Positions 1 to 11,500 of a DNA stretch of 64,000 bases are shown piece after piece. Under the pieces are notes generated by a model, which saw only the letters and a program-made list of their open reading frames with translations, had not been told where the DNA came from and searched no databases. The stretch is taken from NCBI GenBank assembly GCA_938075305.1, contig CALJGV010000014.1, forward strand, positions 62,001 through 126,000. The letters run 5' to 3'. Each line of letters starts with the position of its first letter. Position 1 is the first letter of the stretch. The stretch is from an uncultured bacterium (GTDB lineage Bacteria > Planctomycetota > UBA1135 > GCA-002686595). Position numbers and translations under genes: made by a program.

Positions 1-2234
1 TCCGCCGTCAGCTCAAGGCCATCGGCCTGAGCTACGACTGGGACCGGGAGTTCGCCACGTGCGACGTGGACTACTACCGCTGGACCCAGTGGATCTTCAC
101 CCGCCTCTACGATCGGGGGCTCGCTTACCAGAACGAGGTGCCGGTCTGGTGGTGCGAGGAGCTCAAGACGGTGCTGGCCAACGAGGAGGTCATCGACGGC
201 AAGAGTGAGCGTGGCGGGTACCCCTGCGAGCGCCGGCCCCTGCGCCAGTGGATGCTCAAGATCACCGAGTACGCCGACCGCCTGATCGACGACCTGGACC
301 TCGTGGATTGGCCCGAGTCGGTGAAGACCATGCAGCGGGAGTGGATCGGTCGCTCCGAGGGCGCGGAGATCGCCTTCCGGGTCGAAGGGCACGACGGCGC
401 CGCACTGCGGGTCTACACCACGCGGCCCGACACGCTCTTCGGCGCCACGTTCATGGTCGTCGCCCCGGAGCACCCGCTGGTGGGGGCCATGACCACGGAC
501 GCCCAGCGCGACGCGGTCGACGCCTACGTCAAGGCCGCCTCGGCGAAGTCCGATCTGGAGCGGACCGACCTCGCGAAGGAGAAGACGGGCGTCTGGACGG
601 GCGCCTATGCCCACAACCCGGCCTTCGAGGCGGGGGACGAGCGCGGCCGCATCCCCGTCTGGGTGGCGGACTATGTGCTCGCCAGCTATGGGACCGGCGC
701 GATCATGGCGGTCCCCGGGCAGGACCAGCGGGATTGGGACTTCGCCACCGAGTTCGGGCTCAACATCGTCCGGACGGTGGACCCGCCGGAGGACTTTGAT
801 GGGGAGGCGTTCACCGGCGCCGGCCCTGCGATCAACTCCGGGTTCCTCGACGGGCTCGGGGTGGACGAGGCCAAGGAGCGGATGATCGCCCACCTCGTCC
901 AGAAGGGGGTCGGCGAGGCCAAGACGAACTACCGCCTCCGGGACTGGCTCTTCTCCCGCCAGCGCTACTGGGGTGAACCGTTCCCGGTACTGCACCTCGA
1001 GGACGGGTCCCACGTGCGTGTGCCCGACAGCGACCTCCCGGTGACCCTGCCCCAGATGGACGACTTCAAGCCGTCCGACGACGGGTCCGCACCCCTCGCC
1101 CGAGCGGGGGACTGGGTCCGCGCGTCGGACCCCGCCAGCGGGGCACCGGCGAGGCGCGATACGGACACCATGCCGGGCTGGGCCGGGTCCTGCTGGTACT
1201 ACCTTCGCTTCATGGACCCACGGTGCGAGGCGGGTCCGCTCTCGCCGGAGGCCGAGGACTATTGGGGCAACGTCGACCTCTACATCGGCGGCACCGAGCA
1301 CGCGGTGCTGCACCTGCTCTACGCCCGCTTCTGGCACAAGGTTCTCTTCGACGCGGGGGTGGTGAAGACCAAGGAGCCGTTCCAGCGCCTGTTCAACCAG
1401 GGGATGCTGACCGCCTTCGCGTACAAGGACGGCACCGGTCGCCTGGTCCCGGCGGACGAGGTCAATCTGGAGGCCGACCCGCCCACGTCGAAGGCCACGG
1501 GGGAGCCCCTCGAGCAGGTCATCGCGAAGATGAGCAAGTCGCTCAAGAACGTGGTGAACCCCGACGACGTCTGCGCTGAGTACGGCGTCGACACGTTCCG
1601 GCTCTACGAGATGTTCATGGGTCCCCTGGCGGACTCGAAGCCCTGGAACCCGCGGGACGTGCCTGGACCCCGGAAGTTCTTGGAGCGGGCGTGGAGGCTC
1701 TTCGTGGACCCCGAGGGGGACGCGCCCATCCGCCCCGGGTTGGACGACCATTCGGAGGTCACCCCCGAGGGCCCGGCCCTCGAGGTGGAGCGGGCGCTGA
1801 ATCAGTGCCTCCAGCGCGTGGACGACTCCTTCAAGGCGTTCAACTTCAACACGGCCGTCGCGGCCTTCATGGAGTTCCTCAAGGGGGCCTCCTCCAAGGG
1901 GCTCAACGGCTCCCAGGCGAGCCGCTTGGTGCGCGCCCTCGCGCCCTTCGCGCCCCACATCGCCGACGAGATCTGGTCGCGTATGGGCCAGCCCGGGAGC
2001 GTCCATCACGCCGACTGGCCGGCGGTGGACGAGCGCTACCTCAAGGCGGACGAGTTCGAGATGCCGGTTCAGATCCTGGGCAAGCTCCGGGCCAAGGTTA
2101 TGGTGCCTCGGGAGGCCTCCCGCGACGAGATGGAGGCGGCCGCGCGGGCCGCCGTCGCTGATCGTATGGAGGGCAAGGAGGTCGTGAAGACGATCGTCGT
2201 GCCCGGCCGCCTCGTCAACTTCGTCGTCAAGTGA
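1..2234 (+). CDS. leuS: Leucyl-tRNA synthetase, 5' end missing
   Basis: Charges tRNA-Leu with leucine using ATP in the cytoplasm. The window opens inside the gene; the frame is open from base 3, giving 743 visible residues. The bacterial enzyme usually has about 820-870, so roughly 100 are lost, including the HIGH motif. Seen: the CP1 editing domain with TTRPDTLFG near base 418, the second editing motif GTGAIMAVPGQDQRD near 690, the class I KMSKS loop at 1527-1541, then the helical anticodon-binding region and a C-terminal domain ending FVVK. One oddity: the editing motif is usually VPAHDxRD, but here the His position is Gln (VPGQDQRD) while the Asp is kept. Identification is certain; the effect of the Gln is not known. 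Confidence 0.97.
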   Translation, partial: RRQLKAIGLSYDWDREFATCDVDYYRWTQWIFTRLYDRGLAYQNEVPVWWCEELKTVLANEEVIDGKSERGGYPCERRPLRQWMLKITEYADRLIDDLDLVDWPESVKTMQREWIGRSEGAEIAFRVEGHDGAALRVYTTRPDTLFGATFMVVAPEHPLVGAMTTDAQRDAVDAYVKAASAKSDLERTDLAKEKTGVWTGAYAHNPAFEAGDERGRIPVWVADYVLASYGTGAIMAVPGQDQRDWDFATEFGLNIVRTVDPPEDFDGEAFTGAGPAINSGFLDGLGVDEAKERMIAHLVQKGVGEAKTNYRLRDWLFSRQRYWGEPFPVLHLEDGSHVRVPDSDLPVTLPQMDDFKPSDDGSAPLARAGDWVRASDPASGAPARRDTDTMPGWAGSCWYYLRFMDPRCEAGPLSPEAEDYWGNVDLYIGGTEHAVLHLLYARFWHKVLFDAGVVKTKEPFQRLFNQGMLTAFAYKDGTGRLVPADEVNLEADPPTSKATGEPLEQVIAKMSKSLKNVVNPDDVCAEYGVDTFRLYEMFMGPLADSKPWNPRDVPGPRKFLERAWRLFVDPEGDAPIRPGLDDHSEVTPEGPALEVERALNQCLQRVDDSFKAFNFNTAVAAFMEFLKGASSKGLNGSQASRLVRALAPFAPHIADEIWSRMGQPGSVHHADWPAVDERYLKADEFEMPVQILGKLRAKVMVPREASRDEMEAAARAAVADRMEGKEVVKTIVVPGRLVNFVVK

Positions 2235-2292
2235 CCGCGCGGCGGGAGCTGTCGGCGTTGATCGACAAGCCCCGGCCCGCGACAATCTGATC

Positions 2293-2298
2293 AGGAGG
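2293..2298 (+). promoter_or_regulatory. Strong Shine-Dalgarno for the TldE-like gene
   Basis: A perfect AGGAGG lies 8 bases before the ATG at 2307 and fixes that start. It is one of the few textbook ribosome binding sites in the window; many other genes here have none or are translationally coupled. Confidence 0.75.
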
Positions 2299-2306
2299 AC
2301 ACAGCC

Positions 2307-3683
2307 ATGGCGCTGCTGGAAGAAGACCACGCGTTCGAGATCGCTGACGCCGTGCTCGCCGCGAGCGAAGCGGACGAGACCGAGGTGACCATCAACTGCA
2401 TCGAGGACCGCTTCGTGCGCTTCGGCCACGAGGGCCCCACCCAGTCCGCCGATCGGGAGCGCTACGACCTCGCCGTGCGGGTGCGGTTCCGGGATGGGGA
2501 CGGGTTCCGTGAGGCCAAGGCGAGTTCCGGTGCCCTCGACGAGGCCAGCGTCCTCGGGGCCCTGGGGCGGGCGGAGATTCTCGCGCGGGTCGCTTCGCCC
2601 GACGCCGGCGCGGCGCCCCTTGGCGGGCCTGTGGAGGTGGAGGGCAGCGCGCCGTCACGCCCGACTCAGGACCACAGCTTCAAGGAGAAGGCCGAGTGGA
2701 TCGAGGCGGCGCTCCGGCGCTGCGAGGGGGAGTCGCTCCACGGCGGCGGGCTGGCCCGGACGACCGTGGCCTCACGGAGCATCGTCAACTCGGCCGGCCG
2801 TCGGGTCCATGGAGCGACCTCCCGGGCGGAGTTCGCCCTCACCTGCGCCGACGCCGGAGCGGACGCCGAGACCGTTGGGGGCTCCGCGAGCTCCGTGTCC
2901 GTGCGCTGCTTCGTTGACCAGGTGGACGTCGAGGGGGTGATCGAGGACGCCGTCACGAGCGCCGTGCGCGCCCGGGGGCCGGAGGACGTGGAGGCGGGTC
3001 CCATGGACGTGCTCCTGGAGCCCCAGGCCGTCGCCGCGTTGATGACCTTCACCTCGGGCATGGGGTTCGGGGCGCGTGGCTTCCACGAGGGCTCCTCGTT
3101 CCTGACGGGACGGGTAGGTGAGCGGATCTTCTCGGAGCACCTCACGGTCGCCGACGATCCGACCCATCCGGACCTCCGGGGGCTGCGCTTCGACGGGGAA
3201 GGGACGCCCCGAGGCTGCCACCCGCTGGTCTCCTCCGGAACGGCGCACGGGCCGGTCACCGATGCGTTCTGGGCGAAGCAGCTGGGGCTCGCCAACACCG
3301 GCCACTCGCCGCAGCAGCCCTCGACTTCGGGCCCGAGCGCCGGTCACCTCGTGGTCGCCGAGGGGGACCTGAGCCGAGAGGAGTTGCTTCACCGGCTGGG
3401 GGACGGACTGCTCGTGCGCCAGCTGCACTACGTGAACGTGGTGGAGCCCCGGGAGCTTGTCCTGACGGGGATGACCCGGGGCGGAGTCTTCCGGGTCCGT
3501 GGCGGCCAGGTCGGCGGTGCCATCGGGAACCTGAGGTTCACCCAGTCGCTCGTGGACGCCCTGGGGGCGATCGATGGCGTGGGCGACCGCGCGGCCCGGG
3601 TCGGCTCCCTGATGGGGGGCGAGCTCGTGGCCCCGGCGCTGCTCATTCGCGGGTTCCAGTTCACATCCAAGGCGAGGTCCTGA
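2307..3683 (+). CDS. TldD/PmbA family protein, TldE-like subunit
   Basis: A 458-residue cytoplasmic protein of the TldD/PmbA (U62) family. In known systems TldE/PmbA is the non-catalytic partner of TldD; together they form a metalloprotease that degrades unfolded peptides and trims ribosomally made peptides. Seen: the family N-terminal domain (about 1-130) followed by the central and C-terminal family domains, with no HExxxH motif, as expected for TldE. The length fits the family (about 450). The catalytic partner follows after 5 bases, so the two are surely an operon. The start is set by AGGAGG. No precursor peptide or modification gene is nearby, so a housekeeping proteolytic role is more likely than maturation of a specific peptide. 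Confidence 0.88.
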   Translation: MALLEEDHAFEIADAVLAASEADETEVTINCIEDRFVRFGHEGPTQSADRERYDLAVRVRFRDGDGFREAKASSGALDEASVLGALGRAEILARVASPDAGAAPLGGPVEVEGSAPSRPTQDHSFKEKAEWIEAALRRCEGESLHGGGLARTTVASRSIVNSAGRRVHGATSRAEFALTCADAGADAETVGGSASSVSVRCFVDQVDVEGVIEDAVTSAVRARGPEDVEAGPMDVLLEPQAVAALMTFTSGMGFGARGFHEGSSFLTGRVGERIFSEHLTVADDPTHPDLRGLRFDGEGTPRGCHPLVSSGTAHGPVTDAFWAKQLGLANTGHSPQQPSTSGPSAGHLVVAEGDLSREELLHRLGDGLLVRQLHYVNVVEPRELVLTGMTRGGVFRVRGGQVGGAIGNLRFTQSLVDALGAIDGVGDRAARVGSLMGGELVAPALLIRGFQFTSKARS

Positions 3684-3688
3684 ATCCC

Positions 3689-5197
3689 ATGGTCACTCCT
3701 ACCGTCCAGTCCAGCCCTTCCCACTCCATGGAAGCCCTCGCCCGTAGCGCAGTGGACGAGGCCATGGCGCGCGGCGCAGACGCCGCTGACGCCCGCATCG
3801 TGCGCTGCGCCGAAGAGCGCCTCGTGATCCAAAACGGCGCCCTGAAGGAGTCCGACGCGCCCGAGGACTTCGGGATCGCCGTGCGGGTCTTCAAGGACGG
3901 GGCGGTCGGGTTCGCCGCGGCGCCGGGGCCCTATTCCTCGATGCAGAACGCGGTCAGCGGACTCGTCCGCCGGTGCCTCGCTTCCGCCCGCGACCTCGCC
4001 CCGCTCCGCAGGGTGCCGGTCCGCCTCGCCGGTCGAGCGGACGCGTGCGGGGCCTTCGCGACGCCGGTCGAGGAGGACCCCTTCCTGGTCCCCCTGGAGG
4101 AGAAGCTCGACCTCCTGATGCGGGCCAGCGAGCGGCTGGGGGGCCGGCGCGAGGTGGTGTCGCGGCTGGCTGGTATGAGCCTGCGCCGCGAGGAGCAGTG
4201 GATGGCAACCTCCGAGGGAGGATCGACGCACCAGGTGCTCGTCCGGTCCGGCGGGCGCATCGAGGCCATCGCGCGTGCGCGCGGGGTCGTGGAGCGCCGG
4301 AGCTACCCCAACGCCCTGGAGGGAGACTTCCGGAGTGGAGGGTTCGAGGTCGTTCGCGCCCTCGACCTGGAGGGCAACGCAGAGCGCGTGCGCGATGAGG
4401 CCATCGCCCTCTGCCATGCGGATATCTGCCCCCCCGGCCAGCGGACGCTCATCCTCGGCGGGGGGCAGCTGGCATTGCAGATCCACGAGTCGGTCGGCCA
4501 TCCGACCGAGCTCGACCGCGTCCTCGGCGAGGAGCGAGACCTCGCCGGTGGCTCCTTCGCGGCGCAGACCGACCCGGGCTCCCTTGAGTACGGGGCGGCG
4601 TGCGTGAGCTTCGTGGCGGACTCGACCGTGCCCGGTGGCCTCGACACCAGGGGGTGGGATGACGACGGGGTGCCCTCCGGTCGGTTCGACATCGTTCGCG
4701 ATGGCAAGCTGTGCGCATTCCAGAGCGGGCGCATCAGCGCCGGGCGGGCCGGGGCGGAGAGCAGCCGTTCGGTCTCGCGTGCCGAGGGCTGGTATGCGCC
4801 TCCCATCGACAGGATCACCAACGTGTCCATGGCGCCGGGAACCGGGAGCCTCGACGAGCTCCTGGCGGAGACGGAGGACGGGGCGATCCTGGCTGACACC
4901 ATCAAGACCTGGTCCATCGATCAGGAGCGCCGGAACTTCCAGTTCACCTGCGAGGTGGGCTGGGAGATCCGGGGTGGTCGTCGCTCCCGGCTCCTGCGGC
5001 TCCCCACCTATCAGGGGTCGACGCTGGACTTCTGGAAGCGCTGTGACCGCGTCGCCGGTCCGGAGGAATGGCGCCTGTGGGGGGTCGTGAACTGCGGGAA
5101 GGGGAATCCGATGCAGGTGGCTGAAATGAGCCACGGGGCCGCTCCGGCACGCTTCCGGGGAGTCCAGTTTGTGGACGTCGGCTCGAGCGTCTCGTAG
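3689..5197 (+). CDS. tldD: TldD-like metalloprotease, catalytic subunit
   Basis: A 502-residue protein, the catalytic half of the TldD/TldE protease. Seen: HESVGH with His266, Glu267 and His271, the HExxxH zinc site typical of TldD, inside a conserved QIHESVGHPTE block. Downstream are the family's glycine-rich segments and the C-terminal FRGVQFVDVGSSVS. The gene starts 5 bases after the TldE-like gene and is probably translated from the same mRNA. A second Met at 3728 (MEALARSAVDEAM) is a possible shorter start, because the first 13 residues look unstructured. The family is certain; the substrate is unknown. Confidence 0.92.
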   Translation: MVTPTVQSSPSHSMEALARSAVDEAMARGADAADARIVRCAEERLVIQNGALKESDAPEDFGIAVRVFKDGAVGFAAAPGPYSSMQNAVSGLVRRCLASARDLAPLRRVPVRLAGRADACGAFATPVEEDPFLVPLEEKLDLLMRASERLGGRREVVSRLAGMSLRREEQWMATSEGGSTHQVLVRSGGRIEAIARARGVVERRSYPNALEGDFRSGGFEVVRALDLEGNAERVRDEAIALCHADICPPGQRTLILGGGQLALQIHESVGHPTELDRVLGEERDLAGGSFAAQTDPGSLEYGAACVSFVADSTVPGGLDTRGWDDDGVPSGRFDIVRDGKLCAFQSGRISAGRAGAESSRSVSRAEGWYAPPIDRITNVSMAPGTGSLDELLAETEDGAILADTIKTWSIDQERRNFQFTCEVGWEIRGGRRSRLLRLPTYQGSTLDFWKRCDRVAGPEEWRLWGVVNCGKGNPMQVAEMSHGAAPARFRGVQFVDVGSSVS

Positions 5198-5520
5198 CGC
5201 GACAGGCTGACGCGGGGCATCCCGCCCCAGGGAGTTGCCCGGAGTGCGAGTTTTGGCCGGAGTCCGTCTCGCATTGGCTAAACTAGGTCCTACCTCTGCC
5301 ACGGGCCGTAAATGCCTTCTCTCGGGATCACTTCAATCCCGATGGAAGGAACACGGATTGTGTCCAGGGGCGTCCATAGTCGAACGCCTGCCGAATCCCC
5401 TCGCAACCCGCAGAACCTTCTCCTCTCCACCGGAACTCCAACGAGCTCAACATGGCTTCCAGTGGGCGGGGCAGAGCCTCTCTCTCCCATCTCCGGCGCG
5501 CTTTGACTGTCGAATTCTCG
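5198..5520. other. 323-base non-coding gap with possible terminator and leader
   Basis: Separates tldD from the giant secreted-protein gene. It holds a small GC hairpin (GGGGC, 5-base loop, GCCCC at 5214-5228) that could end the tldD transcript, a -10-like TAAACT at 5279-5284 without a convincing -35, and a 7-bp stem-loop (TCGGGAT, loop, ATCCCGA at 5322-5342) in what would be the 5' leader of the giant gene. An ATG at 5452 would add 23 residues to the giant protein, but these precede the signal peptide and look non-coding. Confidence 0.4.
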
Positions 5521-8500
5521 ATGGCACCTTACATCCGTCTCTCCGCGGCCACGGCCGCCCTCTGTTCTCTAGCGCTGTCTCCCGCGGCCGCCGTGCCGAC
5601 GATGCCTTCGGAGGCCGTTCGGGCGCTCAACCCGGAGGTGGAGTTCGCATCGGCCTCCACCGGCGCGACCGAGGCCTCGGGCCTGGTCTCGGTGTCAGTG
5701 ACCCTTTCCACGGTGGCCTCGCAGGACGTGACCATCCCCTACACCGTGGGCGGATCCGCCACGACGGCCGACGCGACGGTCACCCCGGGGCCCCTTGTGA
5801 TCCCCGCGGGGCAACTGAGCGGCTCGATCGACGTCACGGTCGTGGACGACTCCGACTCGGAGGGAACGGAGCGTGTCACCCTGACGCTCGGCGCGCCCAC
5901 CGGAGGCGTGCTCGGAGCCACCACCACCCATGAGGTGGTGATCGCGGACAACGAGGCCCCAGCGACCCTCACCTTCGACCTGCCGGCCTCGAGCGCCTCC
6001 GAGGGAGCGGGCTCGGTGTCCATCGCCCTCACGCTCTCCAGCGCGAGGACCGAGGCCGTGGTCCTGGAATACGCCCTCGGTGGATCGGCCACGCCTGGCG
6101 GTGTCGACGCATCCATTTCCTCGGCGAACCCGCTGGTGATTCCCGGCGGCGCGGTGACCTCGACGATCGAGGTGACCCTGGTGCCGGACTCGCTGGACGA
6201 GCCCGATGAGACCCTTATCGTCGACGCCGTCACCGTGGCCAACGCCGACCCCGGTGCAACTCGCAGTCACGCGCTCACCATCGTCGATGACGATGACCCG
6301 CCCTCGATCTCGTTCGCGGCCAGCAGCGCCGTCGCGGTAGAGGACGACCCCCTGGCGGTGCTGGGGGTAGAGCTGAGCACCGTGAGCGGCTTCGACGTGA
6401 CCGTGCCGATCACGGCTTCCGGGACGGCCACCGCTGGCGTGGACTTCTCGTTCGCGCCCTCCATCCTCACGATCCCGGCGGGGAGCAGCAACGGCTCCGT
6501 CGACGTGACCCTCCTGGATGACCTGGACGTCGAGACCCCCGAGACCGCCGTGTTCACCCTGGGTACGCCGACAGGCGCCACCCTCGGGGCCATCCCGTCG
6601 ACCTCGCTCCTGATCATCGACGACGACGGCCCGGATCCGACGCTCACCTTCGCGACCGCCGCCTCCTCGGTGGACGAGAGCGCAGGCATGCAGAGCCTTG
6701 CCGTCCAGCTTGACGGGTACGCCCCTGATCCCGTCACGGTGGACGTGACCCTCGGGGGGACGGCCGCCGCCGGCGTGGACGTCAACCTCCTGACCACCTC
6801 CCTGTCGATCCCCGTGGGGTCCCTCGGAGGCGTCGTGGAGGTCGAGGTCCTGGAGGACACCGACCCGGAGGCGAGCGAGACCGCAGTGGTTTCCCTGGCC
6901 AATCCCGTCGGCGCCGTCCTCGGATCGCCCGATGCACACACGCTCACGATCACGGACAACGACACGGTCTCCACCGTGAGTTTCCTCGCCCCCGCGTCCA
7001 CCGTCTCAGAGGCCGTGGGCCTCGTGTCGGTCGGCGTCTCCTTGGATGTGGCGGCGTCCACGGACGTCACCGTTCCCGTGGTGCTCTCGGGCAGCGCCAC
7101 GGCGGGTGGAGTTGACGTCGAGGTCCTGCCTCAGCCCCTGGTGATCCCGGCCGGAGCGCTCACGGGCCAGTTCGACATCACCGTCGTGGGTGACACGCTG
7201 TATGAGGGCGATGAGGATCTCATCCTCACCTTCGGCGCGATCACCGGCGCCGACCCGGGCGCGATCGTCGCTCATCAGCTGACCCTGACCGATGACGACC
7301 CGATGCCGGTGATCCAGTTCCCGGCCTTCCGGACCGTCGTGAGCGAGATCGCCGGCGGCTTCAACCTACGGCTCGAGCTTGACGTCCCCTCTGGCCTCGA
7401 CGTGGTGGCCCCCTTTCAGGTCAGCGGCGACGCCGCTGGCCCCGGGGATATCAGCGTCCCGCCGGGCCCGGCCGTAATCCCGGCGGGCTCCACCTCGGTT
7501 GACATCCCGGTCACCGTGGTGGTGGACCGCATCCCGGAGCCGGGCGAGCGCGTGCTCTTCACCCTGCTCGACGGCGGTGCCCCTGGGATCGGCGCCCCCG
7601 ATGGCGCCACGCTCGGCGCGGGGACGTCCTTCCTCGTGATGCTCGCTGACGGGGACGCCGTCGCGCTGGCCAAGGCGCCGCCGCTCACTCCTTCCGTGTC
7701 GACACTCCCGTTCGGCCAGGGCCGGGTGGGGGAGGCCTCGGGCGCCCAGACGGTGTTCTTCACCAACCTCCACACCGCGCCCGTGGTCCTGCGTGAGCTG
7801 GTGATCCGTGGAGTGGACGCGAACTGCTACAGCGCGACCAGTCAGTCCACCCTCCCCGTGGCCCTCGCGCCCGGTCAGAGCGTTGGGGTCGACGTGGTCT
7901 TCTCGCCGCTCGAGCCGGGGATGGCCGAGGCGGCGCTCCTCGCGCGTCAGAACGGGCAGGGGGCCCCGCCCCTCGAAATCGAGCTCTCCGGCCGAGCCCT
8001 CGGTCCGACCGGGGCCGACCTGCTGTTCACCGCGGGCCCCAACGAGTTCGTCGAGCCGGGCGGACAGCTCTGGATCCCCGAGTACGACTTCAGCGGCGGC
8101 TCCTACGCTCTCTCGAGCGGCGCTGTGGCCGGGACGGACCTCGACGCGCTCTTCCACACCGTCCGAGTCGGGACCCAGTTCAGCTACTCCCTGCCGGTCC
8201 CGAACGGCGTCTACGAGCTCTCCATCCTGACCTTCGAGCCGGTGAAGACCGCGCCCGGGCAGCGGGTGTTCGACGTGGAGGCCGAAGGAGTCCTCGTGCT
8301 GGACGACCTCGATCTCTATGGAGAGGTCGGGCGCTTCAACGCCTACTCCTCGCCGCCGGCGACGGTCGTGGTGACGGATGGCATGCTGGACCTGGACTTC
8401 AGCGCCTCGGTGGCACAGGCGCTCCTGAGCGCCGTGACCCTCCGCTCCGTGCCTGTGCTCTCGTCGCCCACCTCAGCGCTCGCGTTCGGGATCGTTGACC

Positions 8501-11500
8501 AGGGCCTGGAGTCCAGCCTCAGCTTCGTCATTCAGAATGACGGTCTCCACACCGGTCAACTGGATTCGTTGACCTTCGGCGAGCCGTCCCTCGGATCCAG
8601 CGCGGACTTCCGGGTCGAGCACGCAGGCATCTCGTACGTCGGTGAGGCCGGCGAGCGGACCTACGCGATCCAGCCTCCCATCGAGCTCCCGCCGGGGGCC
8701 ACGGATGTGATGGTCACCTTCGCTCCGACCGAGCACGAGGACCACACCTTCGACCTCGAACTGGAGTCCACGGGCGAGGGGGTCACCTTCGTGGCTGCCG
8801 TGGCCGGCACAGGCGGTGCCGAGGCGGGCTGGGGCTTCCTGCACCCCGTGCCGGACAGCTATCCCACCTACCTCGTGGACTACGACGGTGACGGGATAGA
8901 GACGGTCCAGCTCCTCGGCGACGAGTCCCACACCCACGAGCCCGGCCGGCAGCTCGTCACCTTCACCTGGCGGGTGAACGGCTCCCCCGTGGCGTCGACC
9001 GTGGCCACGAGCTACGACTTCCCCCTGGGCGACACCACCGTCGAGCTCGAGATCGGTGATGACAACGTCACTCCGAACTTCGCGGCGGACGACCGGACGA
9101 TCAGCGTGTTCAGCGCGAACGCGGTGCCCGGCGCCCTCGTGCAGATCTACGACGGCGCAGTGGCTGGTGAGGTCTTCCTCCTGGACAACGTGCCCGCAGC
9201 GCCGGACTTCGTGCAGCGCCAGACGGGGATGACGCTGGTCGCCAGCGGTGGCACGGTCGGTGACTCGCCCTACACGGAGCAGGCCATGGTGCGCTGGCAG
9301 AGCTCGTTCGAGCTGACCTCCGCGCGGACGCTGGACTTCCAGGCCACGGGAGGCGTTGATCGCCGACTGCTCGTGGACGGCAGCCCCGTGACCGGTCCGC
9401 TGGCCCTGGGGGTCGGCACCCACACGGTCGAAGCGCGTTTCGCGGTCTCCACCCTGGCGGACATGCCCGTCGCGGTTGAGGTATACGAAGGGGGCTCGGT
9501 CGCGTCGGACATCGAGGGGCTGCTGAACCACGATGAGTCCCTTCTCGCCCCGGTCATCCACTCGATGCCCTCGGTCGGTACGGATCTCGGCGGTAACCGG
9601 ATCGAGATCAGCGGCTTCGGCTTCTTCCCCGCCTCCCAGGTGGTGGTGCATTGGGGGACCCAGGACCTGGTCCTGGCCGACTTCGACGAGTACGCCAGCG
9701 AGCTCATCGTCCTGACCTCCCCGCCGGGATCCGGCGCCATTCAGGTCACGATCGAGACGCCCAACGGGGTGAGTCAGCCGTTCCCGTTCAACTACTCGCC
9801 GACGGGGCCGATTCCGATCCGCTTCACCCTGCTCAACTCCCTCGCGGCGGTCGTGGCCAACGCGACGAGCGCGGCCTGGGGGCCGGACGGGAAGCTCTAC
9901 GTGGTGTCCCTCGAGGGGACCATCCATGTGATCACCTACGACGACAACTACGCGGTGGTCTCCAACGAGTTCAAGACGGGCATCTCGAACCTCACAAATC
10001 ACGACTCGCTCGGGGTGGTCTTCAACCCGTACGACGTCTACGACCCCCAGGATCCGTCGTCCATCAAGCTCTACGTCGCCCACGGTGAGCACTTCCAGAA
10101 CGGCGGCGGCGCGTTCACGGGCGCGTCGGACTTCACCGGGCAGGTGACGGTGCTCTCGGGGCCAGACTTCGATAACCCCGTTCCGCTGGTGACCGGGCTC
10201 CCGCTCTCGAACCACGACCACGGCCTCAACGGCATGTTCGTGGACGACAACGGCGACATCCTCCTGTGCAGCGGCAGCAACACGAACGCCGGCATCAAGT
10301 GGCCCCTCAGCGGCGACGTGCCGGAGTCGCCCCTGTCGGCGGCGCTCCTGAAGATCTGCACGTCGCGTCCGAACTTCAACGGGGTGGTCCAGTACGAAGA
10401 CTCCGTCACCGGGGCCCTGGTCGCGGACCAGGTCTACGGGGAACAGATCGACGTGGTCAGCGGTGTGGACGTCGAGGTCTTTGCTCCGGGGCTCCGGAAC
10501 TCCCTCGACCTGGTGCTCCACTCCAACGGCTACCTGTACGCCACCGACAACGGCCCCAACAACAACTACGGTCCTGCGTCGCTCAGCATGACGACCCAGG
10601 GGGGCTATCCGCATCCGACCACCGGAGACGCCCTCGACCTCGTTGAGCCGGGCCGATACTACGGGCTACCGAACCGGGCCCGCGGCCGGTACGACGAGCG
10701 CCAGGCGGTCTACCGCTCGAACTCCGACCCGGCGATCCCGCACCTGCACGCGGCTCCGCTCACCCCCCTCAACGCCTCGAGCAACGGGATCGACGAGTAC
10801 CGGGCCACGGCCTTCAATTCCGGGATGCGTGGCGACCTGGTGGCCATGAAGTGGAACACCGGGGTGTGGCAGATCAGCCTCAACGACTCCGGCCGTCGGG
10901 TGACCACGAAGGTCCTGCACGGGAGCAGCTCGGCTCCGTTCACTCAGAACCGTGGGCTTGACGTCGTGACCGGTCCCGGCGGGGCCATCCTCGCCATCGA
11001 CTACAACGGCAACAGGGTGCGGGTGCAGGTGCCCGACGACGCAGCTGCCATCGGCCTGACGCCCTACGACATCTTCCCCTGGCGCGCGCCTGCGACCGGA
11101 GGGCAGCCGTTCGTGATCGGCGGTCAGAACTTCGGGTCCAACCTCGCCGCCACGAGCGTGCTCATCGGCGGTACGGCCGCGACGGTCACCTCCGTGTCGG
11201 ACACTCGGATCGTGGGGCTGCTGCCCCCGAGCGCGACGGGAGGCCCCACCAGCGCCCTCGACGTCGAGGTCCAGATCGGCCTGGACTCTCGCACCATCAC
11301 GGGCGGCTTCCGATACATGCCGTCCGCGCCGGGCCAGAAGCTGGGGCTCTGGCGCCCTGCGAAGACGTCGCCGCTCGCCTTCTCGGACGCCGGTGGCGCC
11401 GAGGTGGACGGGGACCTCTTCCTCTTCGGTTCCGGGGCCAACCAGACGATTGCCTACAACGTCTTCCAGGACGCCTATTCCACCGGTCGCTCGGTCCGCC

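Noticed and set aside
3428..5302. 624-codon frame antisense to tldD
   Set aside because: The plus strand encodes a TldD with an intact HExxxH site; the antisense translation has no domain.
5632..7670. DNA tandem repeat across the Calx-beta region
   Set aside because: The six repeats are alike only at protein level; the DNA copies have diverged and are not a nucleotide repeat.
8473..10614. 713-codon frame antisense to the giant secreted protein
   Set aside because: Same artefact: Arg/His/Val-rich translation with no recognisable domain; also true of the frames at 5695-6939 and 10666-12108.
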